Shown piece by piece: positions 36,175 to 44,302 of a stretch of 64,000 nt of DNA (the first letter of the stretch is position 1; the number at the start of each line of letters is the position of its first letter). A program made the position numbers and the translations under genes. Source of the stretch: Gluconobacter kanchanaburiensis NBRC 103587 (GTDB taxonomy: Bacteria; Pseudomonadota; Alphaproteobacteria; Acetobacterales; Acetobacteraceae); assembly GCF_007988905.1 (NCBI RefSeq), contig NZ_BJVA01000002.1, positions 62,001-126,000 of the forward strand. Reading direction: 5' to 3'. The notes beneath the pieces were generated by a model. That model was not told the origin of the DNA, made no database searches, and was given only the letters and a program-made list of their open reading frames with translations.

Positions 36175-37074
36175 ATGGGCATTCTGGAACGCAGCCATCT
36201 GACGATCATTCGGGAAGTGGCGCGTGAGGGTTCGCTTACCGCGGCAGGTGCGCGCCTCAACCTGACGCAACCGGCTCTCAGTCATGCCGTCCGCAAGATC
36301 GAGATGCAGCTTGGTGTAAAAATCTGGCGTCGAGAGGGGCGGACGCTCGTTCTGACGCAGGCGGGGCAATGGCTTTTATCGCTTGCGAACCGCCTTCTGC
36401 CGCAGTTTTCACTGGCCGAGCAGCGGCTGGAACAGTTTGCCAATGGCGAGCGTGGAACGCTGCGGATCGGGATGGAGTGTCATCCCTGCTATCAGTGGCT
36501 TCTCAATGTCGTCTCACCCTATCTCGAACGCTGGCCGAAGGTGGACGTTGATGTGCGGCAGAAATTCCAGTTTGGCGGGATTGGGGCCCTGCTGGGAAAC
36601 GAAATTGATATTCTTGTAACGCCGGATCCGCTTCACAAACCGGGCCTGAACTTCACGCCGGTGTTTGATTACGAACTGGTTCTGGTGGTGGGCCACGGTC
36701 ACAGGCTGTATGGCACGCCGTCCGTCACTCCCGAGCAGCTTGCCAGCGAAACACTGATTACCTATCCAGTGCCTCCCGAACGTCTGGATATCTATACCCA
36801 GTTTCTTCAGCCGGCCGGTATTGCGCCTCGTCAGCAGAAGCAGATCGAAACCACGGATATCATGCTGATGATGGTAGCCCATGGACGGGGGGTGGCGGTT
36901 CTTCCGCGCTGGCTGGTCGATGAATATGCACCACGCTTCGATCTGCATGCCCTGAAGCTCGGGGACGAGGGCATTGCGAAACAGATCTTCCTTGGTCGGC
37001 GCGAGACAGACGACGATATCGAATATCTTACCGATTTCGTAAAATCTGCCTCCGAACCCGGAGCCGTCGTCTGA
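36175..37074 (+). CDS. metR: LysR-family methionine regulator MetR
   Basis: A 299-residue LysR regulator: N-terminal winged HTH (EVAREGSLTAAGARLNLTQPALSHAVRKIEMQLG) and a co-inducer domain. It shares long identities with E. coli MetR, for example IGMECHPCYQWL, NEIDILVTPDPLHKPGLNFTPVFDYEL, LASETLITYPV, FLQPAGI and GRGVAVLPRW. MetR senses homocysteine and activates methionine synthase genes. The start at 36175 is chosen for its SD (GGAG, 5 nt upstream) and its match to the family N-terminus; the frame is open back to 36064. It points toward mesD/mesX, its presumed targets, with a terminator between them. Confidence 0.9.
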   Translation: MGILERSHLTIIREVAREGSLTAAGARLNLTQPALSHAVRKIEMQLGVKIWRREGRTLVLTQAGQWLLSLANRLLPQFSLAEQRLEQFANGERGTLRIGMECHPCYQWLLNVVSPYLERWPKVDVDVRQKFQFGGIGALLGNEIDILVTPDPLHKPGLNFTPVFDYELVLVVGHGHRLYGTPSVTPEQLASETLITYPVPPERLDIYTQFLQPAGIAPRQQKQIETTDIMLMMVAHGRGVAVLPRWLVDEYAPRFDLHALKLGDEGIAKQIFLGRRETDDDIEYLTDFVKSASEPGAVV

Positions 37075-37089
37075 CAGCATCGCATATGC

Positions 37090-37129
37090 CTAAAGGCGCG
37101 GAGTGGGTGAGGCCACCCCGCGCCTTTAG
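37090..37129. terminator. Bidirectional terminator between metR and mesD
   Basis: A 12-bp perfect stem CTAAAGGCGCGG / CCGCGCCTTTAG (37090-37101 and 37118-37129), with a loop that can add GTGG/CCAC pairs. It lies between convergent metR and mesD and carries A/T tracts on both sides. Confidence 0.85.
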
Positions 37130-37151
37130 AACGACCGCAGAACTGGAAAGA

Positions 37152-38180
37152 TCAGGCCGCAAGTTCTTTCCGGACGATCTCGGCACCGGCGCACAGAGCA
37201 TCCAGCTTGCCTCTCGCAACGCGACGTGACAGGGGTGCCATCCCGCAGTTGGTGGACGGATAGAGCTTGTCGGCGTCCACGAACTGCAAGGCCTTTCGGA
37301 GCGTCGCAGCGACTTCTTCAGGCGTCTCGACGGTGTTCGTCGCCACGTCGATGGCGCCGACCATGACCTTCTTGCCGCGAATGAGTTCGATCAGATCCAT
37401 CGGAACGCGGGAATTTTGACATTCCAGGGAGATCAGATCGAGGCTCGACTGCTGGAGTTTCGGGAAAATCTCCTCGTACTGACGCCACTCGGACCCGAGG
37501 CCTTTTTTCCAGTCGATATTCGCCTTGATGCCGTATCCATAGCAGATATGGACAGCCGTCTCACACTTGAGACCTTCGACCGCGCGCTCAAGGGCGGCGA
37601 TGCCCCAGTCATTGACTTCATCAAAAAAGACATTGAATGCGGGCTCGTCAAACTGGACGATGTCCACACCCGCAGCTTCGAGTTCCCGGGCTTCCTGATT
37701 GAGGATCTTCGCAAATTCCCAGGCGAGTTTCTCGCGGCTGCCGTAATGGGCGTCGTGCAGCGTATCGATCATCGTCATCGGGCCCGGAAGCGCCCATTTG
37801 ATAGGCTTGTCCGTGAGCTTGCGCAGATATTTCGCGTCCTCGACGAAGACGGGCTTCTCACGTGTCACCGCGCCCACAACGGACGGCACACTCGCTTCGT
37901 AACGATTACGGATCTTGACCGTCTGGCGGTTTTCGAAATCGACGCCATCAAGATGTTCGATGAACGTCGTGACGAAATGCTGGCGTGTCTGTTCTCCGTC
38001 ACTGACGATGCTGATCCCCGCACGATCCTGATCGTCGAGTGTCAGACGGAGGGCGTCCTGCTTGCCTTCGACAAGCTCTTCGCCTTCCAGTCTCCAGGGG
38101 GACCAGAGCGTTTCCGGCTTCGCGAGCCAGGACGGCTTGGGCAGACTACCAGCGGTAGAAGTGGGAAGCAGTGTTTTCAC
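37152..38180 (-). CDS. mesD: Folate-independent methionine synthase core (MesD)
   Basis: A 342-residue MetE-C-terminal-like (UROD/MetE fold) protein, matching the short core-MetE group MesD. The zinc-binding pattern of the fold is visible (VHICYGYG, SLECQNS and STNCGMAPL), together with GPMTMIDTL and QFDEPAFNVFF. MesD lacks the N-terminal folate-binding half of MetE and forms methionine without methyl-tetrahydrofolate, with a DUF1852 partner, MesX, and oxygen. MesX is encoded 27 nt upstream on the same strand, which supports the identification. The methyl donor in vivo is still unclear for the family. Confidence 0.9.
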   Translation of the reverse strand: MKTLLPTSTAGSLPKPSWLAKPETLWSPWRLEGEELVEGKQDALRLTLDDQDRAGISIVSDGEQTRQHFVTTFIEHLDGVDFENRQTVKIRNRYEASVPSVVGAVTREKPVFVEDAKYLRKLTDKPIKWALPGPMTMIDTLHDAHYGSREKLAWEFAKILNQEARELEAAGVDIVQFDEPAFNVFFDEVNDWGIAALERAVEGLKCETAVHICYGYGIKANIDWKKGLGSEWRQYEEIFPKLQQSSLDLISLECQNSRVPMDLIELIRGKKVMVGAIDVATNTVETPEEVAATLRKALQFVDADKLYPSTNCGMAPLSRRVARGKLDALCAGAEIVRKELAA

Positions 38181-38207
38181 GATTGATGACCTTGTGTTTT
38201 CGATTGA

Positions 38208-39191
38208 TCAGGCAGGAAACCGGGCAGACCACTGCTCGAGAATGTCGCGATGTGGCCTGATGAAGGTTTCTTCAGTGAAGCGCCCCTGCTCGATAGCCAG
38301 TCTGCTGCGTTCCTCGCGATCATAGATGATGCGCGTTGTGGAATAGTCCTGATGGCCGAGGCTTGGACGGTAACAAGCCGCGGCCGGCGAGTTGGCGTTA
38401 TAAATTTCCGGGCGGTAGACCTTCTGGAAGGATTCCATCGTGCTGATGGTGCTGATCAGCTCAAGGCTGGAATAATCGGCCAGAAGATCGCCGAAGAAAT
38501 AGAAAGACAGCGGCGCAGAGCTGCCTTCAGGCATGAAATACCGGACCTTCATGCCCATTTTCCCGAAATACTGATCCGTCAGGGAAAATTCCCGCTGCTC
38601 ATATTCGGCGCCGAGGATCGGGTGATGGTTGCCTGTCCTGTGATAGGTCCTGTTGCTGGACACACTGAGGCAGATTACCGGCAGCTTTCCGAACTTCTCC
38701 CGATAGGCCGGAGACTGCACGAAAGCCTTGAAAAGATTGCCGTGTAGGTCTCCGAACCGGTCGGGAACCTGGAATTCGGTGCTGTCGCGGTTATGTTCCA
38801 GAAGAAGAACACTGAAATCATAGTCCCGAACATAAGACGAGAAATTGTTTCCGGTCATTCCCGGAATACGAAGTCCCGTGACGTTATCGATGATGGACGT
38901 GTTGAGGATTTCGATCAGGGGAAAGGTTTCAGCAGTGCCACCAAATGCCGTTTTCATGTCCACCGACACGATATCGAGCTCGATCGCATACCGGTCAGCC
39001 TGCGGATTATCCCAGGACGCCAGTGCATTGAAGCGGTTATCAATCATGCGGAGAACATTACGCAGGTTTTCCTGACGGTGTTCCCCTCTGGCCAGATTGG
39101 CGAAATTGGTTGTCAGACGTGTATTTGCAGAAGGAACATAGTCCTCGTCAAACCTGAGCATTTTTACTTCAAATGAAATATTCGTGGACAT
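38208..39191 (-). CDS. mesX: MesX (DUF1852), partner of MesD
   Basis: A 327-residue DUF1852 protein with the family's characteristic blocks: TRLTTNFANLARGEHRQENLRN, MIDNRFNALASWDNP, ICLSVSSNRTYHRTGNHHPILG, and TDQYFGKMGMKVRYFMP near the middle. The family is required by MesD methionine synthases and is suspected to be an oxygenase that supplies the methyl group or a cofactor; its chemistry is not established. It is the first gene of the mesX-mesD operon. Upstream lies a MetR-type box at 39368-39380, so control by the neighbouring MetR is likely. Confidence 0.9.
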   Translation of the reverse strand: MSTNISFEVKMLRFDEDYVPSANTRLTTNFANLARGEHRQENLRNVLRMIDNRFNALASWDNPQADRYAIELDIVSVDMKTAFGGTAETFPLIEILNTSIIDNVTGLRIPGMTGNNFSSYVRDYDFSVLLLEHNRDSTEFQVPDRFGDLHGNLFKAFVQSPAYREKFGKLPVICLSVSSNRTYHRTGNHHPILGAEYEQREFSLTDQYFGKMGMKVRYFMPEGSSAPLSFYFFGDLLADYSSLELISTISTMESFQKVYRPEIYNANSPAAACYRPSLGHQDYSTTRIIYDREERSRLAIEQGRFTEETFIRPHRDILEQWSARFPA

Positions 39192-39367
39192 TTCCGTCTC
39201 TATCCCATCCCCGGAAATACACCTAACCCTCTACCGGACTTATACGGCATGGTAGGCGCATTTCATTTAACCGGCAGAGAGCTTCATGCCGTTTTATGTT
39301 GCCGACGTTGAGGAGGGTTATGCCGGAACCTTTCATTGAACAAAAATGATTTTATTTCATAAATGTA

Positions 39368-39380
39368 TGAATTTCGTTCA
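39368..39380. promoter_or_regulatory. MetR-type binding site upstream of mesX
   Basis: TGAATTTCGTTCA fits the E. coli MetR consensus TGAANNTNNTTCA exactly, both half sites and the central T. It lies about 177 bp before the mesX start, with metR encoded next to the mesD gene, so it fits MetR control of mesX-mesD. Only one full site is seen; paired sites are common, so a weaker second copy may exist. Confidence 0.7.
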
Positions 39381-39870
39381 TGCGGTTCTGAATGACGATT
39401 TTTAATCGACATCCGAAAGGTCCGGAAAAAGCCACGGATTGTGATCTGATAGCGATTATTTCATCTACAAAACATGTATAACAATAATTCGTTGCAATCA
39501 GGATCCGTACGCCTTGCAGCATCCCCTCGCAGGTCACAGCCAGTTGGTGGGTATATTGGTGATCGGGGTCTGGGCAGCAGGAATCTGGCGTGAGGGCGAG
39601 CAGAAACCCTGACAGACGCGCCGGGTTCGCGTGTCATTCTCTACAACATCCTATTGCTGGCTAGTTCGGAGATACTGGCGGACTTCGGCAAAATCGTCGC
39701 GAACAACAAGGTGAACGTCGCCTCCGCATCTTTCGACGAAGGCGAAAACGCCTATAGCGATCCTCTTCCCGCCAGGGACCCGTTCGGGATCAACAATGCC
39801 CTATGCCGAAACGGCGGGTACTTCACAGAGCGCCTCCAATCCGGAACGGACGACGCCTGCGCCACATCTT
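39381..39870. other. Gene-poor stretch with no supported gene
   Basis: About 490 bp between the MetR box and the 3' end of the amidohydrolase gene. A 98-codon plus-strand frame (39654-39950) runs into the amidohydrolase 3' end and shows no family resemblance or SD. The left part is A/T-rich and may contain the mesX promoter together with the box. I regard the rest as spacer or decayed sequence. Confidence 0.35.
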
Positions 39871-41637
39871 TCAGTAGAATTCGAGATTGTCCGCCTGAAG
39901 CCAGGCCGTCGAACCCGGTGCGCAGGACAGGCCGATTTCGATATCGGTGATATCCCGCCCCGTCCATTCACGCCGGTGGGGATTGACCGTGGCCGTCAGC
40001 CCGGAGAACGGAATCCGGATTTTCTGCCACCGATCCGAGAGTGGGAAAGAGCTCGACCAGGACGCTCCGACCGTGCCGTTCGCAGTCAGGCTGGCCTTGC
40101 AGGCCGCACCACGGACCTGAAAGGCAATTCCGTGATACGACGAGACGTCCACGGGCAGGACCGCCCCCGCTGACAGTGGGACGGACACACCAGCATAAGG
40201 CGTTTTCTGCTGCGCCATGACGGCGGTGATGAACAGCACATGCCCCTTGCCGCCATCACGCAGCATGACGCCGGAGACCTCCACCGTACGATCCGGCCCG
40301 CGATCCATCGTATTGGTCCGCAGCGTGTCGAGAGACGAACGCCCGTCCGGCCGCTCGAAATCATCGACCAGTTTCGCGGCTTTTTTCGGTGCGGGCCAGC
40401 CAGGCCTTGCGGCTGCAGGAGGCGCATCGAGCCCGTACAATGGCTTTCCGTCCACCATGGTCATCGCGACATTATGGATGTCGGCAATCCTGTTCCAGGG
40501 TCTGCCGTCGAAAACCGTGATATCGGCACGCATCCCGACGGCAATTACGCCCCGGTCCCGGTCCTGTCCGATCAGGACAGCGCTGGAATGCGTCGCAGCC
40601 GTGAGGGCCTGCGCCGGTGTGAGACCGGCACGGACCAGAAGCTCAAGCTCATGCAATGTCGACAGGCCATGCGGGGTTGCGGGCATCCCGGCATCCGTAC
40701 CCACGCCGATGACAACGCCGGCACGGAAGAGCTTGCGGACATTGCGCAGGGCATTGTCGAACAAGGTCGTGTTCGCAACGACCTTGTGACCGGAAGAGTG
40801 AACCCATTTGTCCGGATCAAAAACCGAGAGTGTCGGGATTTCACCCATCCCGCTGTCCCGGATGAAACGGACTTCGGCATCAGTCAGCACCCGGTCCTGA
40901 AGACCATGCGCCAGCGAATCAACCTTTGCCCGCGCCGCAATCAGCCCCCGTTCGACGGTCAGGGTATGGGTCATGACCTTGAGACCATTGGCATGCGCCT
41001 CCGCCACGGCGGCGGCCAGCGTGGCCTCGTTCATGCTGGTATTGTCGGGCATGCGGTTGTAACGCCAGCCATCCGAGAAGATCTTGATAAGGTCCGGATG
41101 ATAGGCCACGACCGCGTCGATCGCCGCCTTGGCGCTGTCCGGCGAGTTGATCCAGCGCGTGGTATTCTGGTCCGCCCAGTCCGCTCCATGGCCACCTGGC
41201 GTGCTGATCCGGGCGGCGAAATTGACATGCGGCGCCTCAAGCGTCGCAAGCCAGGCCCGCAGCGGTGCATAGGCTTCAGGCGCCTCGTTGAAATCGCTGA
41301 CGGTGGTCACGCCCGAACTCAGATAGGCCGCGGCAATGGACGGAAAATCGGACGGCTCTCCCGCAACGGTCCAGTGCGTATGAAGATCGTACAGCCCCGG
41401 CGTAACGGCCATGCCATGCACATCAATGACATGCGCATCGGACGGGACGGGAAGATCTTTTCCCAGTCCGGCGATCCGTCCGTCACGGATGACAATCGTC
41501 TCGTGCACCGCAGGCGCGCCCGTTCCGTCGAATACCAGCCCTCCCACGATCGCGGTCGTCTCCGCCATCGTCAGCGGCGCCATCGCGAGCATCAGGACCG
41601 TTCCGAGGCCCATGGTCATCAGGTTGCGTTTCATCAT
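39871..41637 (-). CDS. Secreted amidohydrolase with C-terminal CIA30/CBM11-like domain
   Basis: A 588-residue protein. A signal peptide (MMKRNLMTMGLGTVLMLAMAPLTMAE) leads to an amidohydrolase domain of about 400 residues with the metal-binding set: HTHW near residue 85, LIKIFSDG (Lys), THTL, SLAHGL (His) and GTDAGMP (Asp). This resembles prolidase/imidazolonepropionase-like enzymes. From about residue 420 a separate beta-rich domain follows (KLVDDFERPDGRSSLDTLRTN ... GIAFQVRG ... WQKIRIPFSGL ... DIEIGLS), resembling CIA30/CBM11-type modules. The combination suggests a periplasmic peptidase-type enzyme with a substrate-binding tail. It is the third gene of the TonB receptor-protease-amidohydrolase set, 51 bp after the protease gene. 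Confidence 0.82.
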   Translation of the reverse strand: MMKRNLMTMGLGTVLMLAMAPLTMAETTAIVGGLVFDGTGAPAVHETIVIRDGRIAGLGKDLPVPSDAHVIDVHGMAVTPGLYDLHTHWTVAGEPSDFPSIAAAYLSSGVTTVSDFNEAPEAYAPLRAWLATLEAPHVNFAARISTPGGHGADWADQNTTRWINSPDSAKAAIDAVVAYHPDLIKIFSDGWRYNRMPDNTSMNEATLAAAVAEAHANGLKVMTHTLTVERGLIAARAKVDSLAHGLQDRVLTDAEVRFIRDSGMGEIPTLSVFDPDKWVHSSGHKVVANTTLFDNALRNVRKLFRAGVVIGVGTDAGMPATPHGLSTLHELELLVRAGLTPAQALTAATHSSAVLIGQDRDRGVIAVGMRADITVFDGRPWNRIADIHNVAMTMVDGKPLYGLDAPPAAARPGWPAPKKAAKLVDDFERPDGRSSLDTLRTNTMDRGPDRTVEVSGVMLRDGGKGHVLFITAVMAQQKTPYAGVSVPLSAGAVLPVDVSSYHGIAFQVRGAACKASLTANGTVGASWSSSFPLSDRWQKIRIPFSGLTATVNPHRREWTGRDITDIEIGLSCAPGSTAWLQADNLEFY

Positions 41638-41688
41638 GAGCGTCTTTCTGTTCTTGACGGTCAGGGTTACAAGGGGCGTACGACCGGA

Positions 41689-44196
41689 TCAGATGGGGGC
41701 ATCTTCCGACAGCCATCCGCCCTCACCGCCGATGGGTGTTCCGGGCGGGATATTGGCCGCGGGTCGCGCCGTTTTGGTGGCTTCGCGGCCCAGTCGCGCC
41801 TGATCCTTCAGCAGGGCGCCCATTTCCTGGCACCATACGGCATCATCGCCCTGCCCGCTCACCGCAGTGAACCGTCCACCAAGCTGCCGGATGGCCCCCG
41901 ACAGCGCCAGGGCCACATCCGGCGTCGTATGAGGGTCGTCGCGTGTCTGCGCTATGCTGAGGATGGTCCGGTATGCGATGCGTCTCTCAAGGGTCGTCTG
42001 GTGGCGGGAGGCGACCTCCGACGTCAGACGACCCAGCAGATCATCCAGGCCCGGAAGGGCCGGGTCACGGGCATGCTGGAGCACCAGCCGTTCCAGACGG
42101 CTTGGAGCCAAAAGGGAATGCAGAGTGATTTCCGCCGCCGTTTCCGCAGCGTTGAGCGGATCGAAAGTCGAGGATCCCGCCATCCGGAAGACTTCAGTAT
42201 CATACTGGGGGTCGGGGTTGCCGTTCACCCCCGACGACAGCATGAGCGTCAACGCGGGCGAAATCCCCAGTACTTTGGGCGACAGCGTCTGCAACAGGGC
42301 GTCGATTGCCTCGCGCTGCTGCCCGCCATCAACCGAGACAGGAAGCGGGCTCTGACCGTCCACCACGGCATAACGGTAATCAAGTCCGCCAATCAGCTTG
42401 CCGACAGCCTCGACGTCGTAACGGTGCACCAGCCACAGCGGCACGAATTTGCGCCGGAGATCGGACAGCCGTTCGCCGGGGTGCAGGACGTGGGGTCCGA
42501 AACGGGACAGTGCGATTTCCCGGATCTTCAGCATCTGCTTCAGATCCGCAGGCGTATCGGCGCCATCGGTCCACATATTGTTTCCGGCCATCGCGGAATC
42601 ACTGTCCCGTCCGTCGATGTCGGTTCCGAAACGCAGTCCCTGCGCCTCGATCGCGTGGGCCTTACGGGCGGCGGCCACGTCAGGATCCTCGCCCGCTCCG
42701 GGCTGGCCGTACAGCCAGTCGATGGCATAACGGTCCCAGACGCCGACGCCTTTTGCGTAAGCGTCCGAGAAATCCAACCGGTCTCCCACGATTCCGATCC
42801 GGGGGCCGGGATAATCCATTACCGATGCCCGGTTCTGCGTGCTGGCGTGGAAGTTATGCACGAGACCCAGCGTGTGACCCACTTCGTGGACGCCGAGCTG
42901 TCGCAGCCGGTCGAGCGAAATTTTCACGGGATCGTCCGCACGGCCCGTGTTTTCATTCTCCGTTCCCGCGAGGGCTTCGAAAATGATGATATCCTGACGC
43001 AGACGCAGGCCTTCGAGAACCACATTGCCGCGGATGACTTCACCCGTCCGGGGGTCGATCACGCTTATCCCGTAGGAATAGCTGCGGGTCTGGCGTTCAT
43101 TCCAATTGACGATGTTATAGCGGACATCCTGCGGATCCACTCCGGACGGCAGGATCCTGACCTGAAAGGCGTCAATATAGCCTGCGGCCTCGAACGCCTG
43201 GTTCCACCACGCCACCCCTTCTGCCAGAGCGGAGCGCACCGGCTCAGGGGCGGCGTTGTCAATATAGTACACAATTGGCTTGACGACCCGCGAGCGCGGC
43301 GCAGACGGATCGGTTTTGACCAGCCGGAAACGGTTGGCGTACTCGATCAGGACATTCTGCCCCAGCGGTGCCCCAAAATCATATACTGCCGTCCCATGAC
43401 TGCCAGAGCGGATGTCCAGTCTACGCGGTACATATCCCGGGCCGGGAAGCCGCACGAGCGAGTGATGGACGATGAAACTGATCTGATGGGGGTCGGGGGA
43501 AAGCTGGCTGATTTCCTTGCCCGGAGCGTCGGAGGCGAAAGTGAGCACAGCTTCGGCCTCCACGTTGTCGGTAAAGGCCTTCACCGTGGTGGAATCGACC
43601 TGGCTCAGGGCGGGAACCTGATGGAAGCCCTTCCCGCCAGACTCCACCGTATCGGGCAGCTTCATGCCGCCGCCATTCAGCGTCTCGGCAATCGCCATCG
43701 TGTCGTGCGTATAGAACGGAGACAGATCGACGACCGTTTGTCCGGACGGCCCCGTCGAGACGATATCAAGCATCGCGATGACACTGAACGGGAAGCTTCT
43801 CTTGACCCCCTCGCGAGCATCGTCGTCGCCCCGCGACATAAATTTCGGGTTCTCGAAAACAACCGCAACCCGTGATCCGATCCGGCGGAACGCGAGGATC
43901 CGGGTCGGGCCGAGCATTCCATGATCGAGACGGATATTGGCCGAGCCAATCCCGGTCCGTAGGGCGCTGGCATAAAGATAGCGCCCATAGACACCGTCGC
44001 TGTCCGGCGCGGGAAGCGTCACCAGTGTTCTGCCGTTATGCGCATCGGCATGAACGGCAAGAAGCGGCGCCTCAGTGAAGTGCTGAGCCTGATCCTGCGC
44101 CGACGCTCCCGGAACGGCACTTGCAGCGACAATGGTGCTGACGAGAAGCAGCAGGCGGAAATTCCGTACGGATCGAAAACATTTTAAAGCGAACAT
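41689..44196 (-). CDS. Secreted zinc metalloprotease, DUF5117/M10-like
   Basis: An 835-residue protein with a signal peptide (FRLLLLVSTIVAASAVPGASA) and an extended zinc-protease signature HEVGHTLGLVHNFHAS (HExxHxxGxxH) near residue 440. It matches the DUF5117/DUF5118 group, with DGVYGRYLYASALRTGIGSANI in the N-terminal domain and PVRSALAEGVAWWNQAFEAAGY before the catalytic site. Such proteins are found beside TonB receptors and amidohydrolases and likely cut peptides in the periplasm. ATG 44196 has AGGAA upstream; a TTG at 44199 is in frame. It sits between the TonB receptor and the amidohydrolase on the same strand. Confidence 0.87.
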   Translation of the reverse strand: MFALKCFRSVRNFRLLLLVSTIVAASAVPGASAQDQAQHFTEAPLLAVHADAHNGRTLVTLPAPDSDGVYGRYLYASALRTGIGSANIRLDHGMLGPTRILAFRRIGSRVAVVFENPKFMSRGDDDAREGVKRSFPFSVIAMLDIVSTGPSGQTVVDLSPFYTHDTMAIAETLNGGGMKLPDTVESGGKGFHQVPALSQVDSTTVKAFTDNVEAEAVLTFASDAPGKEISQLSPDPHQISFIVHHSLVRLPGPGYVPRRLDIRSGSHGTAVYDFGAPLGQNVLIEYANRFRLVKTDPSAPRSRVVKPIVYYIDNAAPEPVRSALAEGVAWWNQAFEAAGYIDAFQVRILPSGVDPQDVRYNIVNWNERQTRSYSYGISVIDPRTGEVIRGNVVLEGLRLRQDIIIFEALAGTENENTGRADDPVKISLDRLRQLGVHEVGHTLGLVHNFHASTQNRASVMDYPGPRIGIVGDRLDFSDAYAKGVGVWDRYAIDWLYGQPGAGEDPDVAAARKAHAIEAQGLRFGTDIDGRDSDSAMAGNNMWTDGADTPADLKQMLKIREIALSRFGPHVLHPGERLSDLRRKFVPLWLVHRYDVEAVGKLIGGLDYRYAVVDGQSPLPVSVDGGQQREAIDALLQTLSPKVLGISPALTLMLSSGVNGNPDPQYDTEVFRMAGSSTFDPLNAAETAAEITLHSLLAPSRLERLVLQHARDPALPGLDDLLGRLTSEVASRHQTTLERRIAYRTILSIAQTRDDPHTTPDVALALSGAIRQLGGRFTAVSGQGDDAVWCQEMGALLKDQARLGREATKTARPAANIPPGTPIGGEGGWLSEDAPI

Positions 44197-44302
44197 CAAA
44201 AATTTCCTGCATTTTCCCCAAGGGAACGCAGAGATTTTCAGAAGAAACGCCTGTCAGCTTCGAAAAAATCCACGTTCCTGCCGATACGATGCCGTGCCGG
44301 TT

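Noticed and set aside
40240-43875. A 1,211-codon open frame antisense to the amidohydrolase and metalloprotease genes
   Set aside because: High G+C third positions produce long antisense frames; the minus-strand proteins have clear motifs and signals, and the plus-strand product has none.
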